From the NCBI RefSeq assembly GCF_019056515.1, contig NZ_CP064873.1:1798001-1862000 (forward strand): a stretch of DNA of 64,000 nt, in the 5' to 3' direction. The number at the start of each line of letters is the position of its first letter. The first letter of the stretch is position 1. The notes beneath the pieces are model-generated. The model was not told the DNA's origin. It made no database searches and worked only from the letters and a program-made list of their open reading frames with translations. This document shows, in pieces, positions 36,707 through 45,865 of this stretch. Position numbers and translations under genes: made by a program. The DNA comes from Microbacterium paraoxydans. GTDB lineage: Bacteria; Actinomycetota; Actinomycetes; Actinomycetales; Microbacteriaceae.

Positions 36707-37828
36707 TCAGGAGGCGAAGGCGCCGAGCCGCAGGAACGGCACCCTGGTCTCCTCCGGGGTGAGTGCGCCGTGCTGCCCGATCATGCCGCGGTTGCGCTGG
36801 TCCTCGGCCGTGCCGTCGTAGAGAGCGCGCACACCCGTGGCGGCGATCAGCACGTCACCGATCCGGGACCGGGCGTCGTCGCTGACGACGGGGCCGAAGA
36901 GACCGGCCCGCAGCGCCTCCTCCCGGGTGGCGACCTCGGCCACCCCCTCCAGATCGCGGCGCAGACGCGTGGCCAGCACCGCGGTGTCGGAGTCCGGCTC
37001 CCGGTACAGGTGCAGCATGCGAGGCTCGCCCCCGACGTGCCGGATGCCGACGAGATGCTCCTCCTCGAGCACGACCTGCCGATGGGACGGTACGTCGACC
37101 ATGCCGTGATCCGAGGTCACCACCACGCCCACGCGCGGCGGGACGCGGACCGAGAGCGCGCCGTCGATCCGCTCCAGCGCGGTGACCCATTCCGCGGAGT
37201 CCACCCCGTGCTTGTGCCCCGCCTTGTCGACCTCGGGCAGGTAGCAGTAAACGAGGGAGCCCGGGTTCTCCGCGGCCAGCGCGTAGGAGGCCTCGACCCG
37301 TTCCTCCGGCGTCGCCGCGGGGACGAATGTCGCGCCGCGGAGGGTCGCACGTGTGAAGCCGCTGTGCGCGTACGCCGCCAGCCCCACGGCGAAGGCCGGC
37401 CGGCCCGTCGCCGCCATGCGCTCGAACACCGTGGGGGCGGCCTGCCAGGTGAGCGGGTCCAGACCGTCCGTCTCCCACCCGCTGAGCTGATTCACGAGGA
37501 CATCCCGCTCCGGATCCCGGACGCGATAGCCGACGAGACCGTGCTGCCCCGGCCAGACCCCGGTGGTGAGACTCGTGAGGGCGGCCGCCGTCGTCGTCGG
37601 GAAGACCGTCTGCGCGATGTCCTTCTTCGTCATCGTCGCGGTGAGCGAGCGGGCGTGACCGGCGTGCCCGCGGAGGCTGATCGCCCCGAGGCCGTCGATC
37701 ACCACGAGCACGGTCGAATCGACGCGCGGCAGCGTGGCGGATTCGCCGCGGAGAGCGGCGCACAGGTCGTCCGCCACCCCGACGACGCTCCGGGCGCCCG
37801 GCGGCGCGGACGGTAGCATGAAGGACAT
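36707..37828 (-). CDS. Alkaline phosphatase superfamily hydrolase (nucleotide pyrophosphatase-like)
   Basis: 373 aa. It is a type I phosphodiesterase/nucleotide pyrophosphatase fold protein: VVIDGLGA (metal Asp), VFPTTTAAALTSLTTG (nucleophile Thr), YLPEVDKAGHKHG (metal Asp/His) and VVTSDHGMVDV (metal Asp-His). It should hydrolyse phosphodiester or phosphomonoester bonds; the actual substrate is unknown. The gene usually sits beside sepH and parC in actinobacteria. ATG 37828 and 37819 are both possible starts. Divergent from parC by 44 bp. Confidence 0.85.
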   Translation of the reverse strand: MSFMLPSAPPGARSVVGVADDLCAALRGESATLPRVDSTVLVVIDGLGAISLRGHAGHARSLTATMTKKDIAQTVFPTTTAAALTSLTTGVWPGQHGLVGYRVRDPERDVLVNQLSGWETDGLDPLTWQAAPTVFERMAATGRPAFAVGLAAYAHSGFTRATLRGATFVPAATPEERVEASYALAAENPGSLVYCYLPEVDKAGHKHGVDSAEWVTALERIDGALSVRVPPRVGVVVTSDHGMVDVPSHRQVVLEEEHLVGIRHVGGEPRMLHLYREPDSDTAVLATRLRRDLEGVAEVATREEALRAGLFGPVVSDDARSRIGDVLIAATGVRALYDGTAEDQRNRGMIGQHGALTPEETRVPFLRLGAFAS

Positions 37829-37872
37829 CCGAGCCAGTCTGACACAGGCTCCCGTACGCCCTCAGGAAGTCC

Positions 37873-40314
37873 ATGCCGAAAACCCCGCCGCCCGAGCCTG
37901 TCGAGGAACGCATCCAGGACATCGATCTCTCTCACGAGATGCAGGGCTCCTTCCTGGAGTACGCGTACTCCGTCATCTATTCGCGGGCACTCCCGGACGC
38001 CAGAGACGGCCTCAAGCCGGTGCAGCGCCGCATCCTGTTCCAGATGGCCGAGATGGGCCTGCGCCCGGACCGCGGCCATGTGAAGAGCGCCCGGGTCGTC
38101 GGCGAGGTCATGGGAAAACTGCACCCCCATGGCGACTCGGCGATCTATGACGCGCTCGTCCGCCTCGCGCAGGAGTGGGCCCTCCGGGTGCCGCTCGTCG
38201 ACGGTCACGGCAACTTCGGATCCCTGGACGACGGCCCCGCCGCCGCGCGGTACACCGAGGCGCGTCTCGCCGCCCCCGCGCTCTCGCTCACCGAGAACCT
38301 CGACGAGGACGTCGTCGACTTCATCCCGAACTACGACGGCCAGTTCCAGCAGCCGGCCGTGCTGCCCGCGGCTTTCCCCAACCTGCTCGTCAACGGTGCC
38401 AGCGGCATCGCGGTGGGCATGGCGACCAACATGGCGCCGCACAACCTCATCGAGGTCGTCGCCGCGGCGACCCACCTGCTCGAGAACCCGGACGCCACCA
38501 CCGAGGACCTCATGGAGTACGTCCCCGGTCCCGACTTCCCGTCGGGCGGGATCCTCATGGGGCTCGACGGCGTCAAGGACGCCTACACGACCGGGCGCGG
38601 TGCCCTCAAGGTCCGCGGGCGGACGTCGATCGAGCCGCTGGGCCCCCGGCGCACGGGCATCATCGTGTCGGAGCTGCCCTACATGGTCGGTCCGGAGCGT
38701 CTCATCGAGAAGATCCGCGACGCGGTGCAGGCGAAGAAGCTGCAGGGCATCAGCGACGTCACCGATCTCACCGACCGCAACCACGGCCTCCGCGTCGCCA
38801 TCGGGATCAAGACCGGTTTCGATCCGAACGCCGTGCTGGAGCAGCTCTACCGGCTCACCCCGCTGGAGGACTCCTTCAGCATCAACAACGTCGCCCTCGT
38901 CGACGGCCAGCCCCGCACCCTCGGGCTCAAGGAGATGCTCAGCGTCTACGTCGGCCACCGCATCGAGGTCATCACCCGCCGCAGCCGGTACCGTCTCGCC
39001 CGCCGGGAGGAGCGCCTGCACCTGGTGGAGGGTCTGCTCATCGCGATCCTCGACATCGACGAGGTCATCCAGGTCATCCGGTCGTCGGACGACACCGAGC
39101 AGGCCCGCACCCGGCTCCGGTCCGTGTTCGACCTCAGCGAGCCGCAGGCCGAGTACATCCTCGAGCTGCGGCTGCGACGTCTGACCAAGTTCTCGCGCAT
39201 CGAGCTCGAGGCGGAACGCGACGCCCTCCTCGCGGAGATCGCGTCGCTGCGCGAGCTGCTCGCCAGCCCGGCCCTGCTGCGCGCGGCCGTCGCCCGGGAG
39301 CTGGACGCCGTGGCCGAGGCGTACGGGACGCCGCGGCGCACCCTGCTGATGAACGCGGCCCCGCCGAAGCCCCGTGCGACGAAGGGCGCCGTCGACCTGC
39401 AGATCGCCGACGCGCCGACCACCGTCGTCCTCTCGACGACGGGCCGCGCCGTGCGCGTGGACCTCGGCGAAGGACAGGAGTTGACGGCTCCGGCCCGGCG
39501 GAGCAAGCACGATGCCATCCTCGCGACGGTCGAGACGACGGTCCGCGGCGAGGTCGGGGCGCTCACCAGCACGGGACGCGTCGTCCGCTTCTCCCCCGTG
39601 GACCTGCCCTCGGTGCCGGGCACCTCGGTGCAGCTCGCCGCGGGGACTCCGCTTCGCGACTACCTGGGGATCACGACCAAGAGTGAGCGCATCCTCGGGT
39701 TCGTCCGTTTCGACAGCGAGACCCCCGTCGCGCTCGGCACCGCCCAGGGCATCGTGAAGCGCATCGTGCCGTCGACCCTGCCCGTGCGGCCCGACCTGGA
39801 GGTCATCGGCCTCAAGACCGGAGACTCCGTGGTCGGTGTGGCCGACGCGGCGGATGACGCCGACCTCGTGTTCCTGACGACGGATGCGCAGCTGCTGCGG
39901 TTCTCGGCCTCGACGGTCCGCCCCCAGGGCGCGCCGGCCGGCGGCATGGCGGGCATCAAGCTCGGCTCGGGCGCCTCCGTCCTCTTCTTCGGCGCCGTCC
40001 GCCCGGACACCGATGCCGTCGTCGCCACGGTGTCGGGCGCGGAGAGCATCCTGCCCGGCACCGATCCCGGCCGCGCGAAGGTCTCGGCCTTCACGGAATA
40101 CCCGTCGAAGGGCCGCGCGACCGGCGGCGTCCGCGCCCACGCCTTCCTGAAGGGCGAGGACCGCCTCACCGTCGCCTGGGTCGGCCCGAACCCGGCTCTG
40201 GCCGTCGACCCCACCGGCGCGGTGCGCAAGCTGCCGGACGTGGGGGCACGACGCGACGCCTCCGGTCAGCCGATCGACGGCGTCATCGGCAGCATCGGCC
40301 GCACGCTCGTCTGA
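37873..40314 (+). CDS. parC: DNA topoisomerase IV subunit A
   Basis: 813 aa GyrA/ParC fold. The winged-helix region contains [18 protein letters not shown] and the active-site Tyr127 in ARYTEARL. The QRDR area is [13 protein letters not shown] (Ser89 and the acidic position conserved). The C-terminal beta-pinwheel lacks an evident GyrA box (QRRGGKG), which argues for ParC over GyrA. With ParE it decatenates sister chromosomes. The start has AGGA 5-8 nt before the ATG. Convergent with parE across a strong terminator. Confidence 0.9.
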   Translation: MPKTPPPEPVEERIQDIDLSHEMQGSFLEYAYSVIYSRALPDARDGLKPVQRRILFQMAEMGLRPDRGHVKSARVVGEVMGKLHPHGDSAIYDALVRLAQEWALRVPLVDGHGNFGSLDDGPAAARYTEARLAAPALSLTENLDEDVVDFIPNYDGQFQQPAVLPAAFPNLLVNGASGIAVGMATNMAPHNLIEVVAAATHLLENPDATTEDLMEYVPGPDFPSGGILMGLDGVKDAYTTGRGALKVRGRTSIEPLGPRRTGIIVSELPYMVGPERLIEKIRDAVQAKKLQGISDVTDLTDRNHGLRVAIGIKTGFDPNAVLEQLYRLTPLEDSFSINNVALVDGQPRTLGLKEMLSVYVGHRIEVITRRSRYRLARREERLHLVEGLLIAILDIDEVIQVIRSSDDTEQARTRLRSVFDLSEPQAEYILELRLRRLTKFSRIELEAERDALLAEIASLRELLASPALLRAAVARELDAVAEAYGTPRRTLLMNAAPPKPRATKGAVDLQIADAPTTVVLSTTGRAVRVDLGEGQELTAPARRSKHDAILATVETTVRGEVGALTSTGRVVRFSPVDLPSVPGTSVQLAAGTPLRDYLGITTKSERILGFVRFDSETPVALGTAQGIVKRIVPSTLPVRPDLEVIGLKTGDSVVGVADAADDADLVFLTTDAQLLRFSASTVRPQGAPAGGMAGIKLGSGASVLFFGAVRPDTDAVVATVSGAESILPGTDPGRAKVSAFTEYPSKGRATGGVRAHAFLKGEDRLTVAWVGPNPALAVDPTGAVRKLPDVGARRDASGQPIDGVIGSIGRTLV

Positions 40315-40321
40315 TCCGTTC

Positions 40322-40364
40322 CACGAAGAAGGGGACCCGGCCGCGCCGGGTCCCCTTCTTCGTG
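40322..40364. terminator. Bidirectional terminator between parC and parE
   Basis: A 19-bp perfect stem (40322-40340 with 40346-40364), CACGAAGAAGGGGACCCGG and its complement, with a 5-nt loop and T-containing flanks on both strands. Confidence 0.9.
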
Positions 40365-40374
40365 ACTTCTGCTC

Positions 40375-42486
40375 TCAGGCGTCGATGGACTCACGGGAGA
40401 GCTGGTCGGCGGAATCGATGATGAACTCCCGCCGCGGGGCGACCTCGTTGCCCATGAGCAGTTCGAAGACGCGGCCCGCCGCCTCGGCGTCCTCCATCCG
40501 GACGCGGCGGAGCAGACGACCGGAGCGGTCCATCGTCGTGTTCGCGAGCTGCTCGGCGTCCATCTCGCCGAGACCCTTGTAGCGCTGGATCGGCTCGTGC
40601 CAGCGCTTGCCGGCCTTGCGGAGCTTCGCGAGCAGCGCGTGCAGCTCCTGCTCGCTGTAGGTGTAGATCGTCTCGTTCGGCTTGGATCCCGGGTTGATGA
40701 CGATGATCCGATGCAGCGGCGGCACGGCGGCGAACACCCGTCCGTGCTCGATGAGGGGCCGCATGTAGCGGAAGAACAACGTGAGCAGGAGGGTGCGGAT
40801 GTGCGCGCCGTCGACGTCGGCGTCGCTCATGAGGATGATCTTCCCGTAGCGCGCGGCGTCGATATCGAAGGTCCTCCCGGAGCCGGCCCCGATCACCTGG
40901 ATGATCGACGCGCACTCGGCGTTGGACAGCATGTCGCCGACCGACGCCTTCTGCACGTTGAGGATCTTCCCGCGGATCGGCAGCAGCGCCTGGAACTCGC
41001 TGTTGCGCGCGTTCTTCGCCGTGCCAAGGGCCGAGTCTCCCTCGACGATGAAGAGCTCGCTGCGCTCCACGTCGTTCGTCCGACAGTCGACGAGCTTGGT
41101 CGGCAGGGTCGAGGACTCGAGCGCGTTCTTCCGGCGCTGCGTCTCCTTGTGGGCGCGTGCCGACACGCGGGCCTTCATCTCGGAGACGATCTTGTCGAGC
41201 AGCTGCGTGGCCTGGCTCTTGTCGTCGCGCTTGGTGGAGGTGAAACGCTGCTGGAGGTCCTTCCGCATCACCTGGGCCACGATCTGGCGCACGGCGGGCG
41301 TGCCGAGCACCTCCTTCGTCTGACCCTCGAACTGCGGCTCCGGCACGTTGACCGTGAGGACCGCGGTGAGGCCGGCGAGGACGTCGTCCTTCTCGAGCTT
41401 GTCGTTGCCGACCTTGAGCCGGCGGGCGTTCTGCTCGACCTGGCTGCGGAGCACCTTCAACAGCTCCTGCTCGAAGCCCTGCTGATGCGTACCGCCCTTC
41501 GGCGTGGAGATGATGTTCACGAAGGAGCGGATGCGGGTGTCGTAGCCGGTGCCCCAGCGCAGGGCGATGTCGACGGCGCAGACGCGCTCGACCTCGGTCG
41601 CCACCATGTGCCCGTCCGGCTGCAGGACCGGGACGGTCTCGGTGAACGTCCCCTCCCCCTGGATGCGCCAGGTGTCGGTCACCGGCGGGTCGACCGCGAG
41701 GTAGTCCACGAACTCGGAGATGCCGCCCTCGTAGAGGTACGACGTCTCCACGGGGCCGGTCGGCGCACCGTCCTCCCCCACCCCGGCGCTCGCGGCGCGC
41801 TCGTCGCGCACCACGATCTCGAGCCCGGGGACCAGGAAGGCCGTCTGACGCGCCCGCGTCTCGAGCTCGGCGAGCTGGAACGCGGCGTCCTTGGTGAAGA
41901 TCTGGCGGTCGGCCCAGTACCGCACCCGGGTGCCGGTGACGCCGCGCGGCGCCTTGCCGACGACGCGCAGCTCGCTGTTCTCCTCGAACGGGGTGAACGG
42001 CGCATCGGGCCGCTTCTCCCCCGAGTCCTGGAAGATGCCGGGCTCACCGCGGTGGAAGGACATCGCGTAGGTCTTGCCGCCGCGGTCGACCTCGACGTCG
42101 AGGCGCTCGGAGAGGGCGTTCACGACCGAGGCCCCGACGCCGTGCAGACCGCCCGATGCCGCATAGGAGCCACCGCCGAACTTCCCTCCGGCGTGCAGCT
42201 TCGTGTAGACGACCTCGACGCCGGTCAGACCGGTTCGCGGCTCGACGTCGACGGGGATGCCGCGACCGCGGTCATGCACCTCGACGCTGCCGTCGTCGTG
42301 GAGGATGACGTCGATGCGCGAGCCGTTGCCGGCCACCGCCTCGTCGACGGAGTTGTCGATGATCTCCCAGAGGCAGTGCATGAGCCCGGGCGAACCGTTC
42401 GAGCCGATGTACATGCCGGGGCGCTTGCGGACCGCCTCGAGTCCTTCGAGCACCTGGAGATGATGGGCGGAGTACTCGGCATTCAC
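40375..42486 (-). CDS. parE: DNA topoisomerase IV subunit B
   Basis: 703 aa. GHKL ATPase motifs: EIIDNSVDEAVAG and HDRGRGIPVDVEPRTG, with GGKFGGGSYAASGGLHGVG. The TOPRIM domain has EGDSALGTAKNARN, LPIRGKILNVQKA and MSDADVDGAHIRTLLL. The C-terminus is QRYKGLGEMDAEQL. It supplies ATP-driven strand passage for ParC. I start at GTG 42486 (NAEYSAHHLQVLEGL), where similarity to the family begins; GGAG is only 3 nt away, and the open frame upstream has no family resemblance. Confidence 0.92.
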   Translation of the reverse strand: MNAEYSAHHLQVLEGLEAVRKRPGMYIGSNGSPGLMHCLWEIIDNSVDEAVAGNGSRIDVILHDDGSVEVHDRGRGIPVDVEPRTGLTGVEVVYTKLHAGGKFGGGSYAASGGLHGVGASVVNALSERLDVEVDRGGKTYAMSFHRGEPGIFQDSGEKRPDAPFTPFEENSELRVVGKAPRGVTGTRVRYWADRQIFTKDAAFQLAELETRARQTAFLVPGLEIVVRDERAASAGVGEDGAPTGPVETSYLYEGGISEFVDYLAVDPPVTDTWRIQGEGTFTETVPVLQPDGHMVATEVERVCAVDIALRWGTGYDTRIRSFVNIISTPKGGTHQQGFEQELLKVLRSQVEQNARRLKVGNDKLEKDDVLAGLTAVLTVNVPEPQFEGQTKEVLGTPAVRQIVAQVMRKDLQQRFTSTKRDDKSQATQLLDKIVSEMKARVSARAHKETQRRKNALESSTLPTKLVDCRTNDVERSELFIVEGDSALGTAKNARNSEFQALLPIRGKILNVQKASVGDMLSNAECASIIQVIGAGSGRTFDIDAARYGKIILMSDADVDGAHIRTLLLTLFFRYMRPLIEHGRVFAAVPPLHRIIVINPGSKPNETIYTYSEQELHALLAKLRKAGKRWHEPIQRYKGLGEMDAEQLANTTMDRSGRLLRRVRMEDAEAAGRVFELLMGNEVAPRREFIIDSADQLSRESIDA

Positions 42487-42667
42487 AATCTCCGAGTCTA
42501 TTCGCGGGAGGGAGCCGCCCCTCGCAGACACTCCCCGGGTCGCCGCGTTCGCGGGTGCGCGCGTACGCGCTGAGCGAAACACGCCGTCGACCGGGCATGC
42601 CCCCAGGTGCAGCGTGGTTGTATTGAGCACGACCAACAAGGACGCCGACACCCGAGGAGGCCCCGAG

Positions 42668-42886
42668 ATGAATGCAACGACCGAACGTGAGACCTCCGCT
42701 GTCGAGTACCGCCTGACCGCGATGGACCGCTGCGACTCGTGTGGAGCGCAGGCCTACATCGCCGCCGAGGTCAACGGTTCCGAGCTGCTCTTCTGCGCCC
42801 ACCACGGCCGCAAGTACGAAGAGAAGCTGCGCAGCGTGGCCACGAGCTGGCACGACGAGACCGCTCGTCTCATCGAGACGGTCTGA
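42668..42886 (+). CDS. DUF7455-like small zinc-ribbon protein
   Basis: 72 aa. MDRCDSCGAQAYIAAEVNG followed by LLFCAHHGRKYEEKL gives a CxxC...CxxH zinc site. Such proteins lie divergent to topoisomerase or sigma-factor genes in many actinobacteria and have no known activity. GAGGAGG is about 7 nt before the ATG at 42668. The 180 bp between it and parE holds no other gene I can support. Confidence 0.82.
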   Translation: MNATTERETSAVEYRLTAMDRCDSCGAQAYIAAEVNGSELLFCAHHGRKYEEKLRSVATSWHDETARLIETV

Positions 42887-42912
42887 TCAGCGCCTGAGCC
42901 GGTCGAACCGGT

Positions 42913-43950
42913 TCAGTCCACGACCCTCCGCCGAATCCGCGGACCGAGGCGGGTGAGGATCTCCTCGCCCACCGTATCGATCCGCTCGGCGAGGGTCGTT
43001 GCTGTCTCCTCCCCCTGTGCGCCGGGGCCGAAGATCGTCACCTCGTCGCCGACCGCCATCCCCGGCCAGCCTTCGACAGTCATCGTGGCGACATCGATGG
43101 TCGAGACCGCACGCGAGCCGGCGGGGGTGCCCACCGTCATCCCGGCCAGCGTGGAGGGGACGCCGTCCAGGCTCCCGACGGCGACGATCGCGCTCTCGCC
43201 CTCCACCCGCACGACCGGCGCGACGAGACGCGCCGCGGGACGAACCCCGTCGAGGTCCGGACCGTCCGCCGAGCGGATGCCGTAGCAGAACGCGCCGATC
43301 CGCGACACGGTCCCGCGCAACTCGGGTCGCCACCAGGACGCGGCCGAGGCCGTGAGGTGTACAGACCCCGGCTGCGGCCCGGTCAGGCCGACCTGCCGGA
43401 CGGCGTCGAGGAACACGGCCTGCGCCTCGTCGTCCTCGGCATCGCTCGCCTCGGCGATGTGGCTCCAGACGCCGACGAGGGCGAGTGCGCCGGAGCGCTC
43501 GGCGTCTCGGGCTTCGGCGACCGCGGCCGCCCAGTCCTCCGGGCGCACGCCGTTGCGATGCAGCCCGGTGTCGATCTTGAGGTGGATCCGTGCGCGCACG
43601 CCGAGGACCTCCGCCCGCGCGGCGATGCGCCGGAGATACTCGACCGTGCCGACGCCGAGCTCGATGTCCTGCAGGAGCGCCTCGTCGATCTCCTCATCGG
43701 TCGAGGTCGCCCAGGCGAACACCGTCACCTCTCCGCCCGCGATGCGCCGGACCTCGACGCCTCCGCGCACGTCATAGCTGCCGAACGAGGTCACCCCGGC
43801 CTCGAGGGCCGTCTCGACCGCCCAGCGGAGCCCGTGGCCGTAGGCGTCGTCCTTGAGGACCAGCATCAGCGTGGAGTCGCCGAGGCGGTCACGGACCGCC
43901 GCGATGTTCGCGCGGAAGACGGCACTGTCCAGACGCAGTTCGGGGCGCAT
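42913..43950 (-). CDS. alr: Alanine racemase, barrel subunit lacking the catalytic-tyrosine segment
   Basis: 345 aa. The PLP barrel is complete: Lys33 in LVLKDDAYGHG, Arg132 in LKIDTGLHRNG, His in WSHIAEASD, the phosphate-site SASW area, and SRIGAFCYGIRS. The C-terminal domain is shortened. Where Alr normally has AGExVSYGRTY, this protein runs VVRVEGES straight to AIVAVGSLDG, so the catalytic Tyr (Tyr265 of the Geobacillus enzyme) is missing, and VGRVSMD reads VSTIDVATM. GDEVTIFGPG and ILTRLGPRIRR remain. The upstream gene carries the missing tyrosine. GGGAGG 4-5 nt before ATG 43950 sets the start, 11 bp after the upstream stop; ATG 43965/43962 are alternatives. Confidence 0.85.
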   Translation of the reverse strand: MRPELRLDSAVFRANIAAVRDRLGDSTLMLVLKDDAYGHGLRWAVETALEAGVTSFGSYDVRGGVEVRRIAGGEVTVFAWATSTDEEIDEALLQDIELGVGTVEYLRRIAARAEVLGVRARIHLKIDTGLHRNGVRPEDWAAAVAEARDAERSGALALVGVWSHIAEASDAEDDEAQAVFLDAVRQVGLTGPQPGSVHLTASAASWWRPELRGTVSRIGAFCYGIRSADGPDLDGVRPAARLVAPVVRVEGESAIVAVGSLDGVPSTLAGMTVGTPAGSRAVSTIDVATMTVEGWPGMAVGDEVTIFGPGAQGEETATTLAERIDTVGEEILTRLGPRIRRRVVD

Positions 43951-43961
43951 CGGGCCTCCCA

Positions 43962-44666
43962 TCATGCCTCCCATCCGCGCACGGCGTGCGCTCCCGGGAC
44001 CGCGACGAGCTCGGCCGGGGTCATCCGGGTCAGCTCCGCCCAGCGCGCGATAGCGCCGGAGGCGGGTCCGGTCCCTCCGAAATAGGTCACCGCGTCGCCC
44101 ACCTCCGCGAGAGCGCCCTGGAGGTCGATGACGCAGACGTCCATCGCGACACGCCCGACGATAGGGTGCAGTGCGCCGTCGATCTCCACGTCCGCGTGGT
44201 TGCCCAGGGCCCGGACGACGCCCTGAGCGTAGCCGCCCGTCACGAGCGCGACCGTGGTGTCCGCCGCCGCCCGGAAGGTGTAGCCGTACGAGACGGCCTC
44301 TCCCGCCCGCAGGCGCTTGGTGGACATGACACGGCCAACCAGACGCATGACCGGAGGCGTCGTCGGGAGGCCCTCCGCGGATGGCAGCCCATAGAGGAGA
44401 CGGGGATCGAGGTCCGGCTCTCCAGTGGTCGTGGCGGTGATGCCTTCGAGACGGAGCGCCTCGACCTCTCCGGGAGAGTCCACGAGGACCTCCTCCGCTC
44501 CCGCCGCGGTCACCGCCTGGGCGACGGCGAGCAGACCGTGACCCCACGCATCGCGCCGGAGGTCGGCCCGGCGACCCCCCGCCCGGATCGCCGCGGACGC
44601 GCCGGCAGCGAGGGCCGAACGCGAGATCATCGCCTGCGGAAGCGCACTCGAACTCGTCTCACACAC
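43962..44666 (-). CDS. Alanine racemase C-terminal-domain protein without catalytic lysine
   Basis: 234 aa. Only about 60 residues of the Alr N-terminus remain (SRSALAAGASAAIRAGG, then DLRRDAWGHG), where the PLP lysine position of the KADAYGHG motif is Arg37. Barrel strands beyond about residue 75 are missing. The C-terminal domain is canonical: RVMSTKRLRAGEAVSYGYTF with the catalytic Tyr127, VTGGYAQGVVRALGNHADVE and PIVGRVAMD. It is therefore the complement of the downstream gene. The GTG start at 44666 has TAGGCT 7 nt upstream (leaderless); ATG 44630 is a poorer alternative. Together the two should form one heterodimer, supplying D-alanine for peptidoglycan. Confidence 0.85.
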   Translation of the reverse strand: MCETSSSALPQAMISRSALAAGASAAIRAGGRRADLRRDAWGHGLLAVAQAVTAAGAEEVLVDSPGEVEALRLEGITATTTGEPDLDPRLLYGLPSAEGLPTTPPVMRLVGRVMSTKRLRAGEAVSYGYTFRAAADTTVALVTGGYAQGVVRALGNHADVEIDGALHPIVGRVAMDVCVIDLQGALAEVGDAVTYFGGTGPASGAIARWAELTRMTPAELVAVPGAHAVRGWEA

Positions 44667-44673
44667 GTGCTCC

Positions 44674-44679
44674 AGCCTA
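44674..44679 (-). promoter_or_regulatory. Candidate -10 for leaderless transcript of the racemase pair
   Basis: TAGGCT with 7 nt to the GTG at 44666. It supports the longer start of the tyrosine-domain protein. Confidence 0.55.
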
Positions 44680-44750
44680 GCTTCCGCGCTCCCAGGAGCC
44701 TGGGGGCTCCCCGCGTAGACTGGGACGTCGATCCCTAGACCCGGAGCTTC

Positions 44751-45767
44751 ATGTCTCGTCTTTCTCTCGCGCCCCGCATCCGCTACCTCCTCGGCCGTGC
44801 CCGCCGCATCGACGTCGGTTCCGTCTTCGAACGTGCCAAGGAGGCCTCGGCCCAGCATCACCGGCCCGTGCCCACGATCGTCGCCGACATGCTCTGGTCG
44901 GCGGCCCGTCACAACGTCGGCTTCCAGGACTACATCGACTACGACTTCGCGATGCTGAACCGCGCCGAGCGCGAGACGTACATGACGCACCCCGTGTCCA
45001 ACCAGCTCTCGCAGAAGTACGACCACCCCGACTTCCGCTGGATCTTCCAGGACAAGATCGAGTTCAACCGCAAGTTCTCCGCGCACCTGCACCGCGAGTG
45101 GATGGTGGTCGAGGAGGGGAACGCCGACGAGGTCCGCGCCCTCACGGAGCGCCTCGGCACGATCGTCACGAAGGAGCCGGTCGGTCAGGCCGGCACCGGT
45201 GTGCACCGGTATCACGCCGCCGACATCACGGACTGGACCGAGTTCCACCGCGGCCTCCTCGATCGCGGCGAGCTGCTGATCGAAGAGGTCATCCGTCAGC
45301 ACGACGACCTGGCAGCGGTGTGCCCCGGGACTGTGAACACCACGCGCATCACCGCGTTCTTCGACGGCGAGAAGGCGCACATCCTCGCGATGGCGCAGAA
45401 GTTCGGCCGCGGCGCGGTGAGCGATCAGATGACATTCGGCGGCTTCTACACGATGCTCGACGAGAACGGGCACGCGGTGGGGGCCGGCTACGACTCGCAC
45501 GGCCACGTCCACGAGACGCACCCGGACTCCGGGTTCCGCATCGCCGACTTCCAGCTGCCGTACATGGACGAGGTACGCGCGTTCATCGATCAGGTCGCCC
45601 GCGTCGTGCCGCAGGTGCAGTACGTGGGCTGGGACGTCGTCGTGACCCCGGACGGCCCCGTGCTCGTCGAGGGCAACTGGGGCGCGGGCGTGTACGAGAA
45701 CAAGCCCAGCGTCACCGGTATCCGGACCGGGCACAAGCCGCGCTACCGCGAGGTCATCGGCTTCTGA
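44751..45767 (+). CDS. Sugar-transfer associated ATP-grasp protein
   Basis: 338 aa ATP-grasp fold of the ATPgrasp_ST kind: VTKEPVGQAGTGVHRYHA (nucleotide lysine/Gly-rich loop), GELLIEEVIRQHDDLAAVCP, NTTRITAFFDGEKA, and the metal-binding VGWDVVVTPDGPVLVEGNWG. These enzymes are inferred to ligate an amino or carboxyl group during surface-polysaccharide assembly; none of that is shown here. GGAG precedes the ATG with TAGACT about 30 nt upstream as the likely -10. Divergent from the racemase pair and convergent with the CofE-like gene. Confidence 0.8.
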   Translation: MSRLSLAPRIRYLLGRARRIDVGSVFERAKEASAQHHRPVPTIVADMLWSAARHNVGFQDYIDYDFAMLNRAERETYMTHPVSNQLSQKYDHPDFRWIFQDKIEFNRKFSAHLHREWMVVEEGNADEVRALTERLGTIVTKEPVGQAGTGVHRYHAADITDWTEFHRGLLDRGELLIEEVIRQHDDLAAVCPGTVNTTRITAFFDGEKAHILAMAQKFGRGAVSDQMTFGGFYTMLDENGHAVGAGYDSHGHVHETHPDSGFRIADFQLPYMDEVRAFIDQVARVVPQVQYVGWDVVVTPDGPVLVEGNWGAGVYENKPSVTGIRTGHKPRYREVIGF

Positions 45768-45802
45768 CCCTGTCGAAGCGTCGACCCGGCCCCTTACGCG
45801 CA

Positions 45803-45838
45803 AACCGGCCCCTTGCGTTCGCACGCAAGGGGCCGGTT
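45803..45838. terminator. Bidirectional terminator, part of a larger nested dyad
   Basis: A 16-bp perfect stem (45803-45818 with 45823-45838) and 4-nt loop lies between the converging ATP-grasp and CofE-like genes. It is itself flanked by a second inverted pair, GTCGACCC (45780-45787) with GGGTCGAC (45854-45861). Confidence 0.85.
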
Positions 45839-45865
45839 CGTTCGTAAAGGGGTGGGTCGACCTGC

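Noticed and set aside
37699..40140. An 813-codon minus-strand open frame opposite parC
   Set aside because: ParC on the plus strand is unmistakable; the antisense frame is His/Arg/Glu-rich noise.
44630..44666. Treating the short racemase gene as a simple 5'-truncated pseudogene
   Set aside because: It keeps an intact frame, a leaderless promoter matching the start codon and a fully conserved C-terminal domain, and its neighbour lacks exactly the residue it retains.
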